A stretch of 64,000 nucleotides of DNA, from NCBI RefSeq assembly GCF_020382885.2, contig NC_058508.1:10205917-10269916 (forward strand). The letters are read 5' to 3'. The notes under the pieces were generated by a model, which was not told the origin of the DNA, did no database searches, and saw nothing but the letters and a program-made list of their open reading frames with translations. Below are positions 31,102-42,648 of this stretch, in pieces. Position numbers and translations under genes: made by a program. Source of the stretch: Scatophagus argus. Its lineage: Eukaryota; Chordata; Actinopteri; Scatophagidae. Within the stretch, counting starts at the first letter, position 1; each line of letters begins with the position of its first letter.

Positions 31102-34100
31102 AGATATGTATGCAGTACTGCACTGCCTCCTCGGTGCATTCTGCCCATGAACTGGAGCTTAAAGATGATCTGCACAAGGTGAAAAGTTTCTTATACTGCC
31201 ATCTACTGGCTTTTATGTTCACCATCCCCAAACTGTAAGGTAGGGGAGACCGGGGACAGTTGTAACAGGGGATAGTTGCAACTTGTGATTTGTCTCCCAT
31301 CAGAAACAAGCTAGAGTGATGACACTCACACTGTACATGCTCAGTTGGATGCTCATCCTTGCAGAGAAAACGCAAACAGATGCAAGAGGTGGTCCAGGAT
31401 TTATCGGAAAAAACTGTATTTGACGTTTGAAAGTGTTTTTTTTTTTCTTGAGCTTTTGATTTTGTTAAATTGTTGTCACTGTTTTTTTGATTCAGCTCAA
31501 ACGTATATGGTTTAAACAAGTGATATGTTAACTTTTAGCTAACATTGGTTAGCATGTATCAGGTCACCTTGTTTAGCGAGCACATGAGGTTTTATCATGG
31601 CTGACAGATGATCTTTAATCCTGATCTTTAAAAAGAATGGTGGGATTTGTCTAAGGTTACTGAGTTCAAGAAAAGAACTACAATTTCACTGTTGCTGAAC
31701 ACGCACACTAAATAAACATTAATAAAAACAAATTCAAAAGAAACATTCATTAAGGTTAAGATTCTGCAACTGTTCTGCTTTTGGTAAAACAACAGTAAAA
31801 ATGACATTAAAAAGCACAAACTCATCACAAGCCTGAACTGTGGTGCTTTGAAGAATCTTTAAATGTTTAAAGTATGTGTGACCATTGCTAATGTTACTGA
31901 TCCTTTGCCCAAACTACTGACTAATTTGTGGCTGTGTAGAAAAGATGGTTAAGGTCATATTCTGCCTCTGCTTTTTTTAAGCGCAAAGCAGTGTGATAAA
32001 TAATTTATATTAGTAATTCGTAATTTTATTCAATTACTTTTTTAAAATGATTTCCCATCACTGCATTTGAACATACATATTATTACATACAGCACCTTGA
32101 ATGAACACAGGTGAGGAGGTAGGATGGAGAACTCAGAGTTCAGAGAGTGGTTATGTTTTGGCAAGAAAAGCAATGACCATAGAAAAGAATTAAGCTGTAG
32201 TCACAAGGAGTGTATAGATGGTTACCTATTTTGGAAAACAAATGACAGATCCTATCAGCAAACATTTCACTAATATGTTCAAGATCAAACTTTTTTTTAC
32301 ATTACAACTTTTCCTCATTAGGTTTATAAAAATGTAACACAGTGGTTACATTTCCCTTAAAAAATATCTGCTGTTGTAGATTAGCTGTAAATGAAATTTT
32401 CTGGAGATGGGGCTGCTCTGTTATCTTTATTAGGTGGGCTGCAACCAGATGCTTCCCTCTAGATGAATTTTCTGAAGAGTCCATTTGCTTGAATACAATT
32501 GCAGTTCTAATACAGTTTTAATTACCATCCTCGTTTGCTCTTTAATTTCATAGTGTGCAGATATTTTGCGTATAATTAGTGTTCATTTTTTTAGCTTGAA
32601 GCTGCTCCATTCGGATTCTCCAAAAATGTAATCATATCATATCGTGACATAAAACTTACAAAGAATTGATCTGTATGAAACACTCTCTCTCTCTCTCTCT
32701 CGCTTCTTCATCTAAAACTGTTCAAAAGAAAACTTGATTGTTTTATTGAACAAGGTCGAATACTGTATGGCATCTTAGAGGAGTGGTAGGTTTTTGTCTT
32801 TCACACCATTAACATAATGATGAGACATAGATGACGAAATGAATGACCAGTGAGAATTATGAGATTTCTGTCAAAGGATATATTGGGACTGTTAAATTAC
32901 ATTTACTGCAATTATAGAAATAGTATGGCAATGAATGACATAATGTTAACATATACAGTGTCACAAATACAAATGGAGGATACGTATGCATTCACTGCAC
33001 TACTGCTAGTCAGGCAAGGAAGAGAGCAGTTCAGAGTGATGAGTGGATGTCACGTCATGTGACATAAAGCAGCTATAGAGTGTTGAGCTGAGGCAGGCTT
33101 GTTGTTGATCCGAAACATAAAACGGAGGATGAAGTGGGTTTTCTGCGCCAGTAGCTTAAGTTCATTCATCTACCTCCACCAGGAATATTCCAGGAGAGAC
33201 ACATAAACCCTGTGGCCCATTTCCCTCTTTTCCATCACTTATTGAACAAAGGTGAGGTCAGGGCACCTGTGATCAGAATGTCCAATACTTCCACGTATAA
33301 CATGAGAAAGGTGGGAAACAAATTGTTCCCCTGATGTTCTCGAGCTTTAATCTGGTGAAAGAACTCCAGGTACCTCAATAGAAAACTGAATTTACAAACA
33401 AGACAAAACAAACAGCCATCCACAAATGAAGAAGCTCTTATTTTTGATTGTTGTGTACAACAATTGTACTTGTACTGTAAAACCTTTTATCTTTGTGACT
33501 TTAGAGGAAAAAAAAATATTTTAATTAAAAAAAAAAAATTTAAGCAATTTATTTTGGGAAGGTTTTATTGCACTCACAGTAACACAACGAGTTGTCTGAA
33601 ATTTGGGAAATGGCATCTTCACTGCATGTCTTCAGGCTAATAGTTAGTTTATCCTTGAAATAAGTCCTTGTCAACATTACAATAAGTACACTAGACAGTG
33701 CAATACAATGAAATACATAGGGAGATCTGAGTTATTGTGCTGTATAGGCCTGGTAACAGTCGTGTTATTTTTTACATACATACATTTATTGTCAGTGACT
33801 TGTGCACTGTACCAACAGAAGAAACAAATAACATAAAGAGAAGGAAGCAGAAACAAAAGAGTAATTTAAAAAAAAAACATTTCAAAATGAAGCAATGAAT
33901 GAATATTGGTTTTAATTTTAGCGTCAAAAAATCTTTTTTTATGGCCTGCCAATGACTTGCCATCGACAAATAACTACTGGAATTTTGGTCAGATCAGCGG
34001 GCTTGCATGGACCCCCGTGCTGCAGGAACTTCAAGCTGCCAGGGGGATATGATAAAGAAGAAGTGTTTACCAACCACCAGCAAACACACTTAATATTATG

Positions 34101-34214
34101 CAACCCAGACCATAGGAAATGATATCTCAGGGGAAGTGGTTCATAAATAGCATGGTGGGAATTGCTTTGTCAGGGGGAACATATTTGCCTTTCTTGATTT
34201 AAACAGCACTTTAT
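31102..34214. other. Spacer before the mu J cluster; no D or V recognised
   Basis: Non-coding. It holds a repeat-like piece at about 31,240-31,310 (GGGGAGACCGGGGACAGTTG). I searched for paired 12-bp RSSs by eye and found none; a lone nonamer GGTTTTTGT at 32,789-32,797 has no heptamer at 12 or 23 bp. The D for mu is either outside my recognition or elsewhere. Confidence 0.5.
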
Positions 34215-34304
34215 AGTATTTGTATTAGAAGCAGACTGTAATATATCACTGTGACAGCTACTTTGACTACTGGGGGAAAGGAACTCAAGTCACAGTAACT
34301 TCTG
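34215..34304 (+). other. IGHJ: J-mu 1 segment with RSS
   Basis: Nonamer AGTATTTGT 34215-34223, 23-bp spacer, heptamer CACTGTG 34247-34253, J 34254-34304 (SYFDYWGKGTQVTVTS), donor GTAAGT. Confidence 0.93.
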
Positions 34305-34374
34305 GTAAGTCATCATCAAAGAACTTTTAATATTTTTCTGGTTTATTTTTACATTTATGTTGGTTTAAATTGCA

Positions 34375-34397
34375 TGTAAACTACAATGTAGTTTACA
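34375..34397. repeat. 11-bp perfect palindrome between J-mu 1 and 2
   Basis: TGTAAACTACA, one base, TGTAGTTTACA. Could form a cruciform; no function known. Confidence 0.8.
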
Positions 34398-34484
34398 GCA
34401 AAAGCCAGGATTGAGTTATATGTTATGCATACAATATTTTACTGAATTAATAAAATGATTTATAAGATACTACCAGATGTAAGA

Positions 34485-34574
34485 TATTTTTGCACGAAAG
34501 TGCCATTGAAACTTGTCACTGTGACTACTACTTTGACTACTGGGGAAAAGGAACAATGGTGACCGTCACATCAG
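34485..34574 (+). other. IGHJ: J-mu 2 segment with RSS
   Basis: Nonamer TATTTTTGC 34485-34493 (imperfect), 23-bp spacer, CACTGTG 34517-34523, J 34524-34574 (YYFDYWGKGTMVTVTS), donor GTAAAA. Confidence 0.93.
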
Positions 34575-34677
34575 GTAAAAAGAGATTATTTTTTCTTCAT
34601 TTTGAAAATGGAAAAATTACAATGTTTAATTTAGTATATTTAGACCTCAGTGGCATCAGCGGCATCTTTAAGGTGCT

Positions 34678-34761
34678 TGTTTTGGTATGTTGGGTGTGTT
34701 GACTTGTTACACTGTGATGATGCTTTTTGGGGAAAAGGCACGATGGTCACAGTTAAATCAG
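34678..34761 (+). other. IGHJ: J-mu 3 segment, short, weak nonamer
   Basis: CACTGTG 34710-34716; at 23 bp the nonamer place reads TGTTTTGGT. J 34717-34761 (DAFWGKGTMVTVKS) lacks the FDY tract seen in the others and ends VKS instead of VSS/VTS. Donor GTAAGC. Confidence 0.85.
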
Positions 34762-35010
34762 GTAAGCCAATCTTTTTTTTTTTTTTATAAGGCATGCATT
34801 TTGATTTAAAACAGTTTTTGTATTTTTTAGGAAATCTTAGTTGTGACTTAGTTGGTTCACTTCTGGAATGCTGAACGTTAAATTTGTTCTAACCAGTAGA
34901 CTCAAAATCATATTCGATTCCATCCTCTGAATCCTTATCTTCAAAATACAAGGAAAATGTGTCAGAGTGTAGATAGAACTGACCATGGAAGGTTTAGATA
35001 TGTGGGAACA

Positions 35011-35100
35011 GGTTTTTGTACACAGAGGTTCATAATTTGTTGAACTGTGACTACGCTTTTGACTACTGGGGAAAAGGCACCACGGTCACGGTCACCTCAG
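35011..35100 (+). other. IGHJ: J-mu 4 segment with RSS
   Basis: Perfect nonamer GGTTTTTGT 35011-35019, 23-bp spacer, heptamer AACTGTG 35043-35049 (first base off), J 35050-35100 (YAFDYWGKGTTVTVTS), donor GTATGT. Confidence 0.92.
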
Positions 35101-35371
35101 GTATGTAGTTTTAATGTCTGTTTGGAGAATACATTTTCTGATGGCATCACTAAAATAGATTTTATTATTTTTATGCAGTCACAACTTTTGGCCAGTGATT
35201 AAACAGCCAACAGCAAAATGTAGACTGACAAAAAAGTTGTGAAAATGTTAAACTCCTGGCTCTTGAGTTCAGTGGAAAAAGAATATTATCAACATGTGTA
35301 CATATTAGTGTAGTTTTAACTGTTGCCAGAACCAAAGGGTATGCCATTACATAATGGGGTACTGCAGAAAT

Positions 35372-35464
35372 GAATTTTGTATGAAGGTTGAATTGACTCT
35401 CTTAACTGTGATGGCTGGGCTTTCGACTACTGGGGAAAAGGCACTATGGTAACAGTGTCATCAG
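35372..35464 (+). other. IGHJ: J-mu 5 segment with RSS
   Basis: Nonamer GAATTTTGT 35372-35380, 23-bp spacer, heptamer AACTGTG 35404-35410, J 35411-35464 (GWAFDYWGKGTMVTVSS), donor GTAAGA. Confidence 0.92.
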
Positions 35465-35740
35465 GTAAGATTTGTACGATTTCAAATCTACACCAGCGTG
35501 TGTTTCGGACTGTAAAGTGTCATGTTGTTAGGGCTTCCATAACTTCTCAGCATGCCAAGTGTCACTTCAAAAGCAAAGTTTGTTAATACTGTTTGTATTT
35601 GTAAAATTCAAACAGTAGTATTCTCAGTAGGACTCGCTGGTGGATATTCATGACTAATATATTTTGGGTCATTTAAATGGATTTTAAGAGCATAGGGGGA
35701 TTAATTAAAGGTTGAGGTAGACTTCTTGCACTCGACAGTA

Positions 35741-35835
35741 GACTTTTCAAACTAACAGCTGAGTAGATTCAGCACTGTGCTACTACGGTGCTTTTGACTA
35801 CTGGGGAAAGGGTACAATGGTGACTGTTTCATCAG
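35741..35835 (+). other. IGHJ: J-mu 6 segment with RSS
   Basis: Nonamer place GACTTTTCA 35741-35749 (weak), 23-bp spacer, CACTGTG 35773-35779, J 35780-35835 (YYGAFDYWGKGTMVTVSS), donor GTAAGA. Nearest J to C-mu1, about 450 bp away. Confidence 0.92.
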
Positions 35836-36282
35836 GTAAGAATACCCTTTAACTTCATAAATCATTGCTGTATTTGACCAAAAGTAGGCTGATACGTTTT
35901 TTCTAAGAATAGGACTGCCATCAGCTCAGTTATATGGATGTTTACCAACTTTCAGTTTAAAAAATTCCTATTGACTTTTCTTAAAATTGCCCATTTAAAA
36001 TAATTTCTAAGAATAACAAGAATACCAAAAATAATATTACTGAACGAGTTTTTATCCAATAAACAACATGTAAATAAATGAGATAAGGAAACAATATATG
36101 TATATGCAGGACACTTGAAATTTCCACATTCAGTTTCCACATTCAACAAAATGGTAAGGCTGCGGAGCTTTGCCTTTTTACACACTGATCAAAAAACTTA
36201 CATTGACTTGGTGAAAAATGTCCTGTTGAATGTTATTTATATATTTGTATTTTATTTACACATTTATTTGTCCCTTTCTTAG

Positions 36283-36591
36283 CCACTCCACAACCACCAA
36301 CCGCGTTTCCTCTGATGCAATGTGATGCTGCAACAGCAGACACGATCACTGTTGGCTGTCTTGCCACCGGCTTCACACCCTCCTCACTGACCTATGCATG
36401 GAGGAAAAATGGAGTAGCCTTGACAGACTTCATTCAGTACCCTCCAGTACAGAAAAACAACCTGTATACAGGAGTCAGTCAAATCCGAGTGAGGAGACAG
36501 GACTGGGACAGTATAAAGACTTTACAATGTGCCGTGACACATCCAGCAGGAAATGCTGAGGTTGGTGTGTACGGAGGCCCACATACTCCTG
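36283..36591 (+). CDS. IGHM: C-mu 1 exon (IgM heavy chain)
   Basis: First constant domain of IgM, the main B-cell receptor and secreted antibody. ATPQPPTAFPLMQC (light-chain Cys), VGCLATGFTPSSLTYAW, LQCAVTHPAGNAE. Acceptor CTTTCTTAG, donor GTAAGT, phase 1 at both ends. The GCLATGFTPSSLTYAW tract is typical of teleost mu CH1. In teleosts this exon is also normally used at the start of IgD. Confidence 0.95.
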
Positions 36592-37394
36592 GTAAGTCAC
36601 ATATAAATACCTGCTCAGCAACTGATTTGAAATCTAGCAGTTTTACATGGTGGAACTGTTACCATATTTTACTATTGTACAAAATAAAAATTAAAAGTTT
36701 TTAAATTAAATATGGAAATACAAAAAAACATGCAGAGCAAGATTTGCAAATGATAATGATAACTGATAAATAATGTCATATTGCTAGTAAATAGTCATAG
36801 TGGTTTTTCCTGGGAAATATTATTAGAAACAGACCTTATGACATCTTTGTAGATTTATTTTGAGCTGCTACTGACACACGTGAAGTAAATTTGAAAGACA
36901 GCAGCAATTTGCTTCAAAGTTTTAGAAACAATTATACTGTAGTCTGTCAAAAGTATAAGACAACTGTTACCAAATTAGATAACATGATGAATATTTAAAC
37001 GGTTTGGTTAAATAATTTTCATTAAATTTCAAAATTACTTAATTATTAAGAAAAAAGGAGTCAATGTATATGCAGAAGTGAGCCTTAAAGCTCTGCTGCT
37101 CAAATATGTAATTGTAATATGACAAGCTTATTTTCCTTTTGATTCTTTTGATGCACTTCAGTAACAAGCTACACTAAACATTAAATTAAAAAGTGCAATT
37201 ATTATATGCACATGTATGCACAAATTGAATAGTATGCATTGATATGTATATAGTCATATTCTAAGTCTATATTCAATATCTGAACACTGTAGCATATTGT
37301 TCACCTTTTCTGCTTTTGCATATACATATATTCTTCCTACTTCTGCACATATATATATATGCTGTATATATATCTGTATGTGTCTGTTTTTTAG
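36592..37394. other. C-mu 1 to C-mu 2 intron
   Basis: AT-rich intron of about 800 bp, no exon seen. Confidence 0.7.
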
Positions 37395-37724
37395 AGGAAG
37401 ACGTCATTAAGCCAAGCCTTAAAGTGTTGGCCTCCTCTGATGAGGAAAACGAAGCCTCCTTCTCCTGCTTTGCCAAAGATTTTTCACCAAACACTTATGA
37501 GTTCAAATGGCTGAAAAATGACAAGGACATCGCCAACAAAAAATATGAGCTCACAACACCTGCTAAAGAAACAAAGTATGAGAATGGAACTGTAGTGTAC
37601 AGTGCAGCAAGCCTTCTCGTAGTGCCGTCCAGTGAGTGGACTTCAGGAACAACATTTACATGTCAGTTTAAGGGGGAAGGTGAAACTGTCACGAATTCAT
37701 CTGTGACTTCAAGTGACCATTCAC
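37395..37724 (+). CDS. IGHM: C-mu 2 exon
   Basis: KPSLKVLASSDEENEASF, Cys in FSCFAKDFSPN, Trp in FKWLKN, Cys in FTCQFKG. N-glycosylation sites NGT and NSS. Acceptor TTTTTTAG, donor GTGAGT, phase 1. Paralog of the exon at 39,430. Confidence 0.94.
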
Positions 37725-37824
37725 GTGAGTAATTGTTTTTTCTTTAAAAATTGTGTAAAATTGAATTTCAATTCTCATAGTTTTTCAGGCATTGCTATTA
37801 AATATTAAAATCTTTGCTCAACAG

Positions 37825-38142
37825 CTGACGAATGTAAACAAACTGATGTGGACATAACGATCTTAGGACCAAGAATGGAGGATATCTTTAAGGATAGCCT
37901 TGGACAGATAGTGTGTCAGGTCAATGTATACAAGCCATCTCTCAGTAAGATTTGGTGGGAGAACGAGTTTGGAAAGGAATTGGTTAGTTCCCCACAGGAC
38001 GCCATTAAAATAACTACAGGGGTATTCAACCTTTCACTTGATATCACATATGATGAATGGAGCCAGGGGGTAAAGCGCTACTGCTTTGTTGAACACACAG
38101 AGTGGATGGAGCCAATAAAGAAACTCTATGAAAGGGATGCTG
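37825..38142 (+). CDS. IGHM: C-mu 3 exon
   Basis: ECKQTDVDITILGPRMED; hinge-like Cys near the start for a possible inter-chain bond, domain Cys in IVCQVNV and RYCFVEH, Trp in IWWEN. SLDITYDEWSQG is characteristic of teleost mu CH3. In teleosts the membrane form usually splices from here to TM1; phase 1 allows it. Donor GTAAGA. Confidence 0.95.
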
Positions 38143-38284
38143 GTAAGAAAACTATTCTGCAGATGTGCACTAAAAGTCTGTGTTTAATTTCTCTTGTCAC
38201 TCATGCATTATGAGCGTTACTGCTTGGTGCATTTTGTTCAGTAACGCTGTGACAGGAGGCCTAATTATTCTCTCATGCTTGCAG

Positions 38285-38676
38285 GAGAACAGACTCTGCG
38301 TCCTTCAGTGTTTATGCTGCCTCCAGTAGAGCATACTAAAAAAGAAATGGTGACCCTGACTTGCTATGTGAAAGACTTTTTCCCTCAGGATGTTCTTGTG
38401 ACTTGGCTTGTTGATGATGAGGAAGCAGGCCCAAATTACCACTTCCATACCACAAATCCTGTAGGACACCATGGATCCTATTCTGCTTATGGCCAGTTAT
38501 CACTCAGCCTTGACCAGTGGCAAAATGATGACGTGGTGTATAGCTGTGTAGTTCACCATGAGTCAGTGGCTAACAGAACTAAAGCTATTGTCAGGTCCGT
38601 CGGGTACAAAACATTTGAAAAAATCAACCTGGTCAACCTCAACATGAACGTCCCTGAATCGTGCAAGGCCCAGTAG
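38285..38676 (+). CDS. IGHM: C-mu 4 exon and secreted tail
   Basis: LRPSVFMLPPVEHTKKE, Cys in LTCYVKDF and YSCVVHH, Trp in VTWLVDD, then the secreted tailpiece NLVNLNMNVPESCKAQ with the near-terminal Cys used for polymer formation. Stop 38,674-38,676; polyA signal AATAAA 38,778-38,783. Confidence 0.96.
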
Positions 38677-39429
38677 ATGTTGTTCTGTGTCGCTGTGTCT
38701 TCTGCTGTTTGTTGTTTGATGTTTGTTGCTTGTGATATGACATTGTGTTTGTCTTTTTAATGCAGATTCAAAATCAAAATAAAAAAAAGCACTTTGCAAC
38801 TCTGTTGATGTACGTCGCATGCAGTTCATGTCTTTATTCAACCAAAGTTTTGAGCTATGTGTTCATTGTAAGTCTACTGTCACAGTGCTGTCCTAATACA
38901 ACACAAATGATGTGTAGCATGTTTGAGTTTTAAAGCCCAGTGACATTATTAGCAACTTTGCACATATTGTTAGAATAACTACATCCCCAGCACCCAAACT
39001 TCAAAAAACAAAGTAATTTGTTTTTATTTGTACATAGTACATTTACTCTGTTTGTGTGACTTGTCTTTGTAAATGTGTGTTTCCTCTACTGGGTCTTGCA
39101 CCCCCAACACAAGACACATGACTGTTTCTGGTCTAACTCCAGTTCTGTGGTCTCTCAGTCAAATGATGAATATATGCTGATTCACAAGCCAAGTCACATA
39201 TTCCATATCAACAATGGAGTCTTTCAGTAGCAATTCATGGTCATTATAGGAGAAATGTATTATTTATCAACCTATTAGCCTTATGATACACCCATAACAA
39301 TGTGATAAGTAACAAGACAAAACATATACCTTACAGTTTTTTTAAATGTATTAATTTATTTTATTCCTTAATTGGATTGATTAACTGGCAAACTGGTTGA
39401 TTTTCAAATATTTTGTGTTTGTATTTCAG
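38677..39429. other. 3' UTR of secreted mu and following intron
   Basis: Contains the polyA signal of the secreted form. No exon seen before 39,430. Confidence 0.6.
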
Positions 39430-39762
39430 TGACTTTTGTGTCACCAACTCTTGAAGTATTGGCCTCCTGGAATGAGAAAAATAAGGCCTCCTTCTCCTGC
39501 TTTACCAAAGATTTTTCACCAAACTGTTTTGCGATCAAGTGGCTGAAAAATGGCAAGGACATTACCAACAAAATATATGAGATTGAAACTTTCAAGAAAA
39601 GAGAGAATGAGACAGGAACTGTACTGTACAGTGCAGCAAGTTTTCTGACGGTGCACTCGGATGAGTGGAGTCCCGGCACTACGTTTACATGTCAGTTTGA
39701 GGGAAAAGATCAAAAAAATTATACAACCCTGAAATCATCTGTGACCTACAAAGAGAGTAAAA
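39430..39762 (+). CDS. Extra C-mu 2-like exon between C-mu 4 and TM1
   Basis: An intact Ig constant exon where no CH exon is expected in a mu gene. SPTLEVLASWNEKNKASF, Cys in FSCFTKDFSPN, Trp in IKWLKN, YSAASFLTV, Cys in FTCQFEG: clearly a paralog of C-mu 2 (by eye about 60% identical), with one extra Cys (PNCF). N-glycosylation sites NET and NYT. Acceptor GTTTGTATTTCAG; two possible donors, both phase 1 (exon end 39,756 or 39,762). It could splice in frame after C-mu 1, 2 or 3 and on to TM1, or be a silent relic. No stop and no damage. Confidence 0.88.
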
Positions 39763-40069
39763 GTAAATGAGCACATTGCTTTTTCTTGAAACGAACCAAT
39801 CATCTTTTCCTGTCTCTCTGTCTGTCTGTCTCTCTCCTAATACATAAATTAATTTTTGGGACAAATATGTCCTCCAAGTTTGAAACAATAGCTCATGAGT
39901 ATAATGAGCCAATTCCTTTGATGACCACTCTGTTAAAGTAAATATAGTCAGTAAATACAGACCGCTCCATTAAAGTAAATATAGTAAATCAATCAGTGTG
40001 TCATATGTAGAGGATTTTGCATGCTATAGATGTTGTATCAAATCATTTCCAACTGTACACTATATCCAG

Positions 40070-40206
40070 AGCTCCTGACTGAACCTAACTATAAGTGGGA
40101 CAGTACCATGGAGGCAGAAGAAGATAACATGGGAGACACAGCTATCACCTTCATCCTTCTCTTCCTCATCACTCTGCTGTTCACCATTGGAACCACTGCT
40201 TTCAAG
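40070..40206 (+). CDS. IGHM: C-mu membrane exon TM1
   Basis: Acidic spacer ([14 protein letters not shown]) followed by the transmembrane segment [20 protein letters not shown] and AFK. Acceptor TATATCCAG, donor GTAAAG after a complete codon (phase 0). Confidence 0.93.
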
Positions 40207-40948
40207 GTAAAGTTGTGCACAGATTTGCATTTAATTCAACCAGACAAGTGAGTAAACACTTTTATGTATTCAAACTACAAAGATGCAAGAGCAAAAAGGC
40301 ACTCACTCCTCCTAACCTGAGGTGTAAAATGACAACAGGTTCAATATAGCATAGGGACAATTATTAAAAATTAATGTTTGAACATAATTTGTTACTCTTT
40401 TGAGGATCTTATTAACCACACTGGAACAAAAACTATCTTTATCCATTATGCCACTAGGTTTTTACATGTTTTTTTAGAGCTTATACTTCTAAGTTATTGC
40501 AACAGAAGCTTAGGTATCAGTGATGATCAACAGAATGTTTGTGCAGTTTCATACTTTGAGACATGATAAACATACAGTTAAAAATTACCTCTGTAAAGCA
40601 TAGTGATTGTTAAATGTTAAGCTTTTTGAACACAGCAATGATTCTTTTAAATTTTAGAGCTGTTGTCTCTATTGTATGTTCAGTAACATCCCTTTTTTGA
40701 AGCTAATTAAGATAAATTATTTTTACATTGGTACAGCAGACTAAATTGGCAGAAAGCAATTGTCACAGCTTCATGTGTGTATTATGATATGTTATTATAC
40801 AGCAATGTTGTAACTGCAATGTGCATTCATTGGTCAAATAATATTTTTTGCAATATAACCACACATGTGAGTGGTGAGAAATAGCATTTGATCATTTTGC
40901 TGCAGTATTACTAATTCTTATATTTTTATTCTTTTTCTGTCTTTTCAG

Positions 40949-40957
40949 ATTAAATGA
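40949..40957 (+). CDS. IGHM: C-mu membrane exon TM2
   Basis: ATT AAA TGA after GTCTTTTCAG, giving the short tail FK-IK, close to the K-V-K tail of membrane IgM in other vertebrates. PolyA signal AATAAA at 41,102-41,107. Confidence 0.85.
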   Translation: MK

Positions 40958-41250
40958 AACAAGACGAACTGTCTGTAAAAAGTATTTGAAATAAGTATTT
41001 TCACATTTTTCTTAAAAATTCATTGCATCATGTAAGTAATCCCAATTGTCCTTTTTTGCCTTTTTTTCAATTTAATTACAAGCTCTTTGTATGTTTTTGA
41101 AAATAAATGTTTCAGTGAAGATAATCTTCAAACGTTTTCCTTCTGTGATTTTGAAATGTTCATACAGCATACATTGTCAAAATTTAAGGACATAATATTC
41201 ATGATTACTTTTCTATATTTTTTGTTTTCCATTATGTATATTGTGTAAAG

Positions 41251-41608
41251 GGGTGGTGCAGTGGTTAGCACTGTCTCCTCAAAGCAAGAGGGTTCCAGGT
41301 TTGAATCCCGGTCTGGGCCCTTCTATGTGGAGTTTGTTCTCCCTGTGCCTGCGTGGGGTTTCTCCGGGTGCTCCGGCTTCCTCCCACAATACCAAAAACA
41401 CATGCACATTAACTGGCTACTCTACATTGTCCATAAGTGTGTGTGTGGTTGTCTGTCTTTGGGTGTCAACCCTGCAATTGACTGACGACCAGTCCAGGGT
41501 GAACCCCACCTCTTGCCCATAATCAGCTGGGATAGGCTCCAGCCAACCCCCCGCCTCCCCCCACCCCCACTCCCACCCTGACAGATAAGTGGTATAGAAA
41601 ATGGATGG
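41251..41608 (+). mobile_element. tRNA-like SINE, full copy
   Basis: Head with pol III box-like motifs (GTGGTTAGCACTG and GTTTGAATCCCGG) and tail ending GGTATAGAAAATGG. A perfect 17-bp target duplication ATGTATATTGTGTAAAG flanks it (41,234-41,250 and 41,609-41,625), a hallmark of retroposition. Confidence 0.85.
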
Positions 41609-41625
41609 ATGTATATTGTGTAAAG

Positions 41626-42640
41626 TGATATTATGTTCAGGACCTCCACAGCACCTGGAATCAACAGCCCATGTTCAACTCAATATGTAAATTCAGAGAT
41701 TTTACAGTCGGGTAGTCCTTGAGTCTATTATAAACCGAGAACTAAAACTAAAACCTTCAAGTCATGAGAAACCATGTAAAGTCCATGTGCAAAACATATG
41801 TAAACTGATATGAAACATTTAAATGTGCACTCTGTTTCTCTTACTGGCATGACCGCATCTCACACCTGCAGTTTGTGATGCTCCGTTGCTCTTTGCATTG
41901 TTTCAGTTCTGCATCTTCGTACTTTTTCTGGACCTTGGTGTTACTCAGTGTTTGCGCTTGCTGCTAGCTCTGATCACTCTGCCCTGTCATGCTTCAACAT
42001 CTGTGCAAAAGACCTTCAAGCCCAATCTTCACCTGATTCCAACAGATACTGTAAAAGCACAACTTTGCCATCTAGCCTAAATATAAAACATTACACTTAG
42101 AACTGAGTCAGCACAGTTGGTTACCTGACCAAACTTTGAAGGTATGAAGAGATGAAATCAGTTCATATCTTAAACATGTTCACATTCAAGGTTTATATTG
42201 ATGCAAGTAAAAACAGGTAACATGTATAGCTACTATCTCACCCGATTATGACAATCGTTGATATATCAAGAATGTTTTAAGATTAACAAATTCATATTGT
42301 AACAAACATTTCTAGCTAAAAGCATTTTTTTCTACAGTTAATGTAAACAGACGCCCATACAGTCATGTTGAGATTCCCAGCTTCAAGACAGTAATGATGG
42401 TAGCATCTGAGGTGAAGGTGGATTGCCTGCATTATGTGTATCCTTTGTATGTGATGCCAAGGTGACTGGCTGATGAATGTGAAACTTCCATCCAGTGACA
42501 AATTGAACAAGGCCTCAAACACAACTCATTTAGTAAGCACTGTGATGGCTACCTTGAGTCAGTGGAAACAACTGAAATTAATAAAATGTGAGGCTAAACA
42601 ATGATTCCTCTCGTTGAGATGATCATGAATGCTTCAAATA
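41626..42640. other. Region 3' of mu; no C-delta exon recognised
   Basis: Non-coding by eye: no open frame with the paired Cys and Trp pattern of an Ig domain, and no second membrane exon. In most teleosts C-delta would begin about here. Confidence 0.6.
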
Positions 42641-42648
42641 AGTGGATT

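Noticed and set aside
32338-32365. CACAGTG followed at 12 bp by TTAAAAAAT as a possible 3' RSS of a D
   Set aside because: The nonamer matches poorly and there is no 5' RSS in the preceding 60 bases.
32789-32821. GGTTTTTGT nonamer as a possible 5' RSS of a mu D
   Set aside because: No CACTGTG-like heptamer at 12 or 23 bp and no partner RSS downstream.
40207-40566. Open frames downstream of mu TM1
   Set aside because: Intron read-through after the GTAAAG donor; no acceptor or family resemblance.
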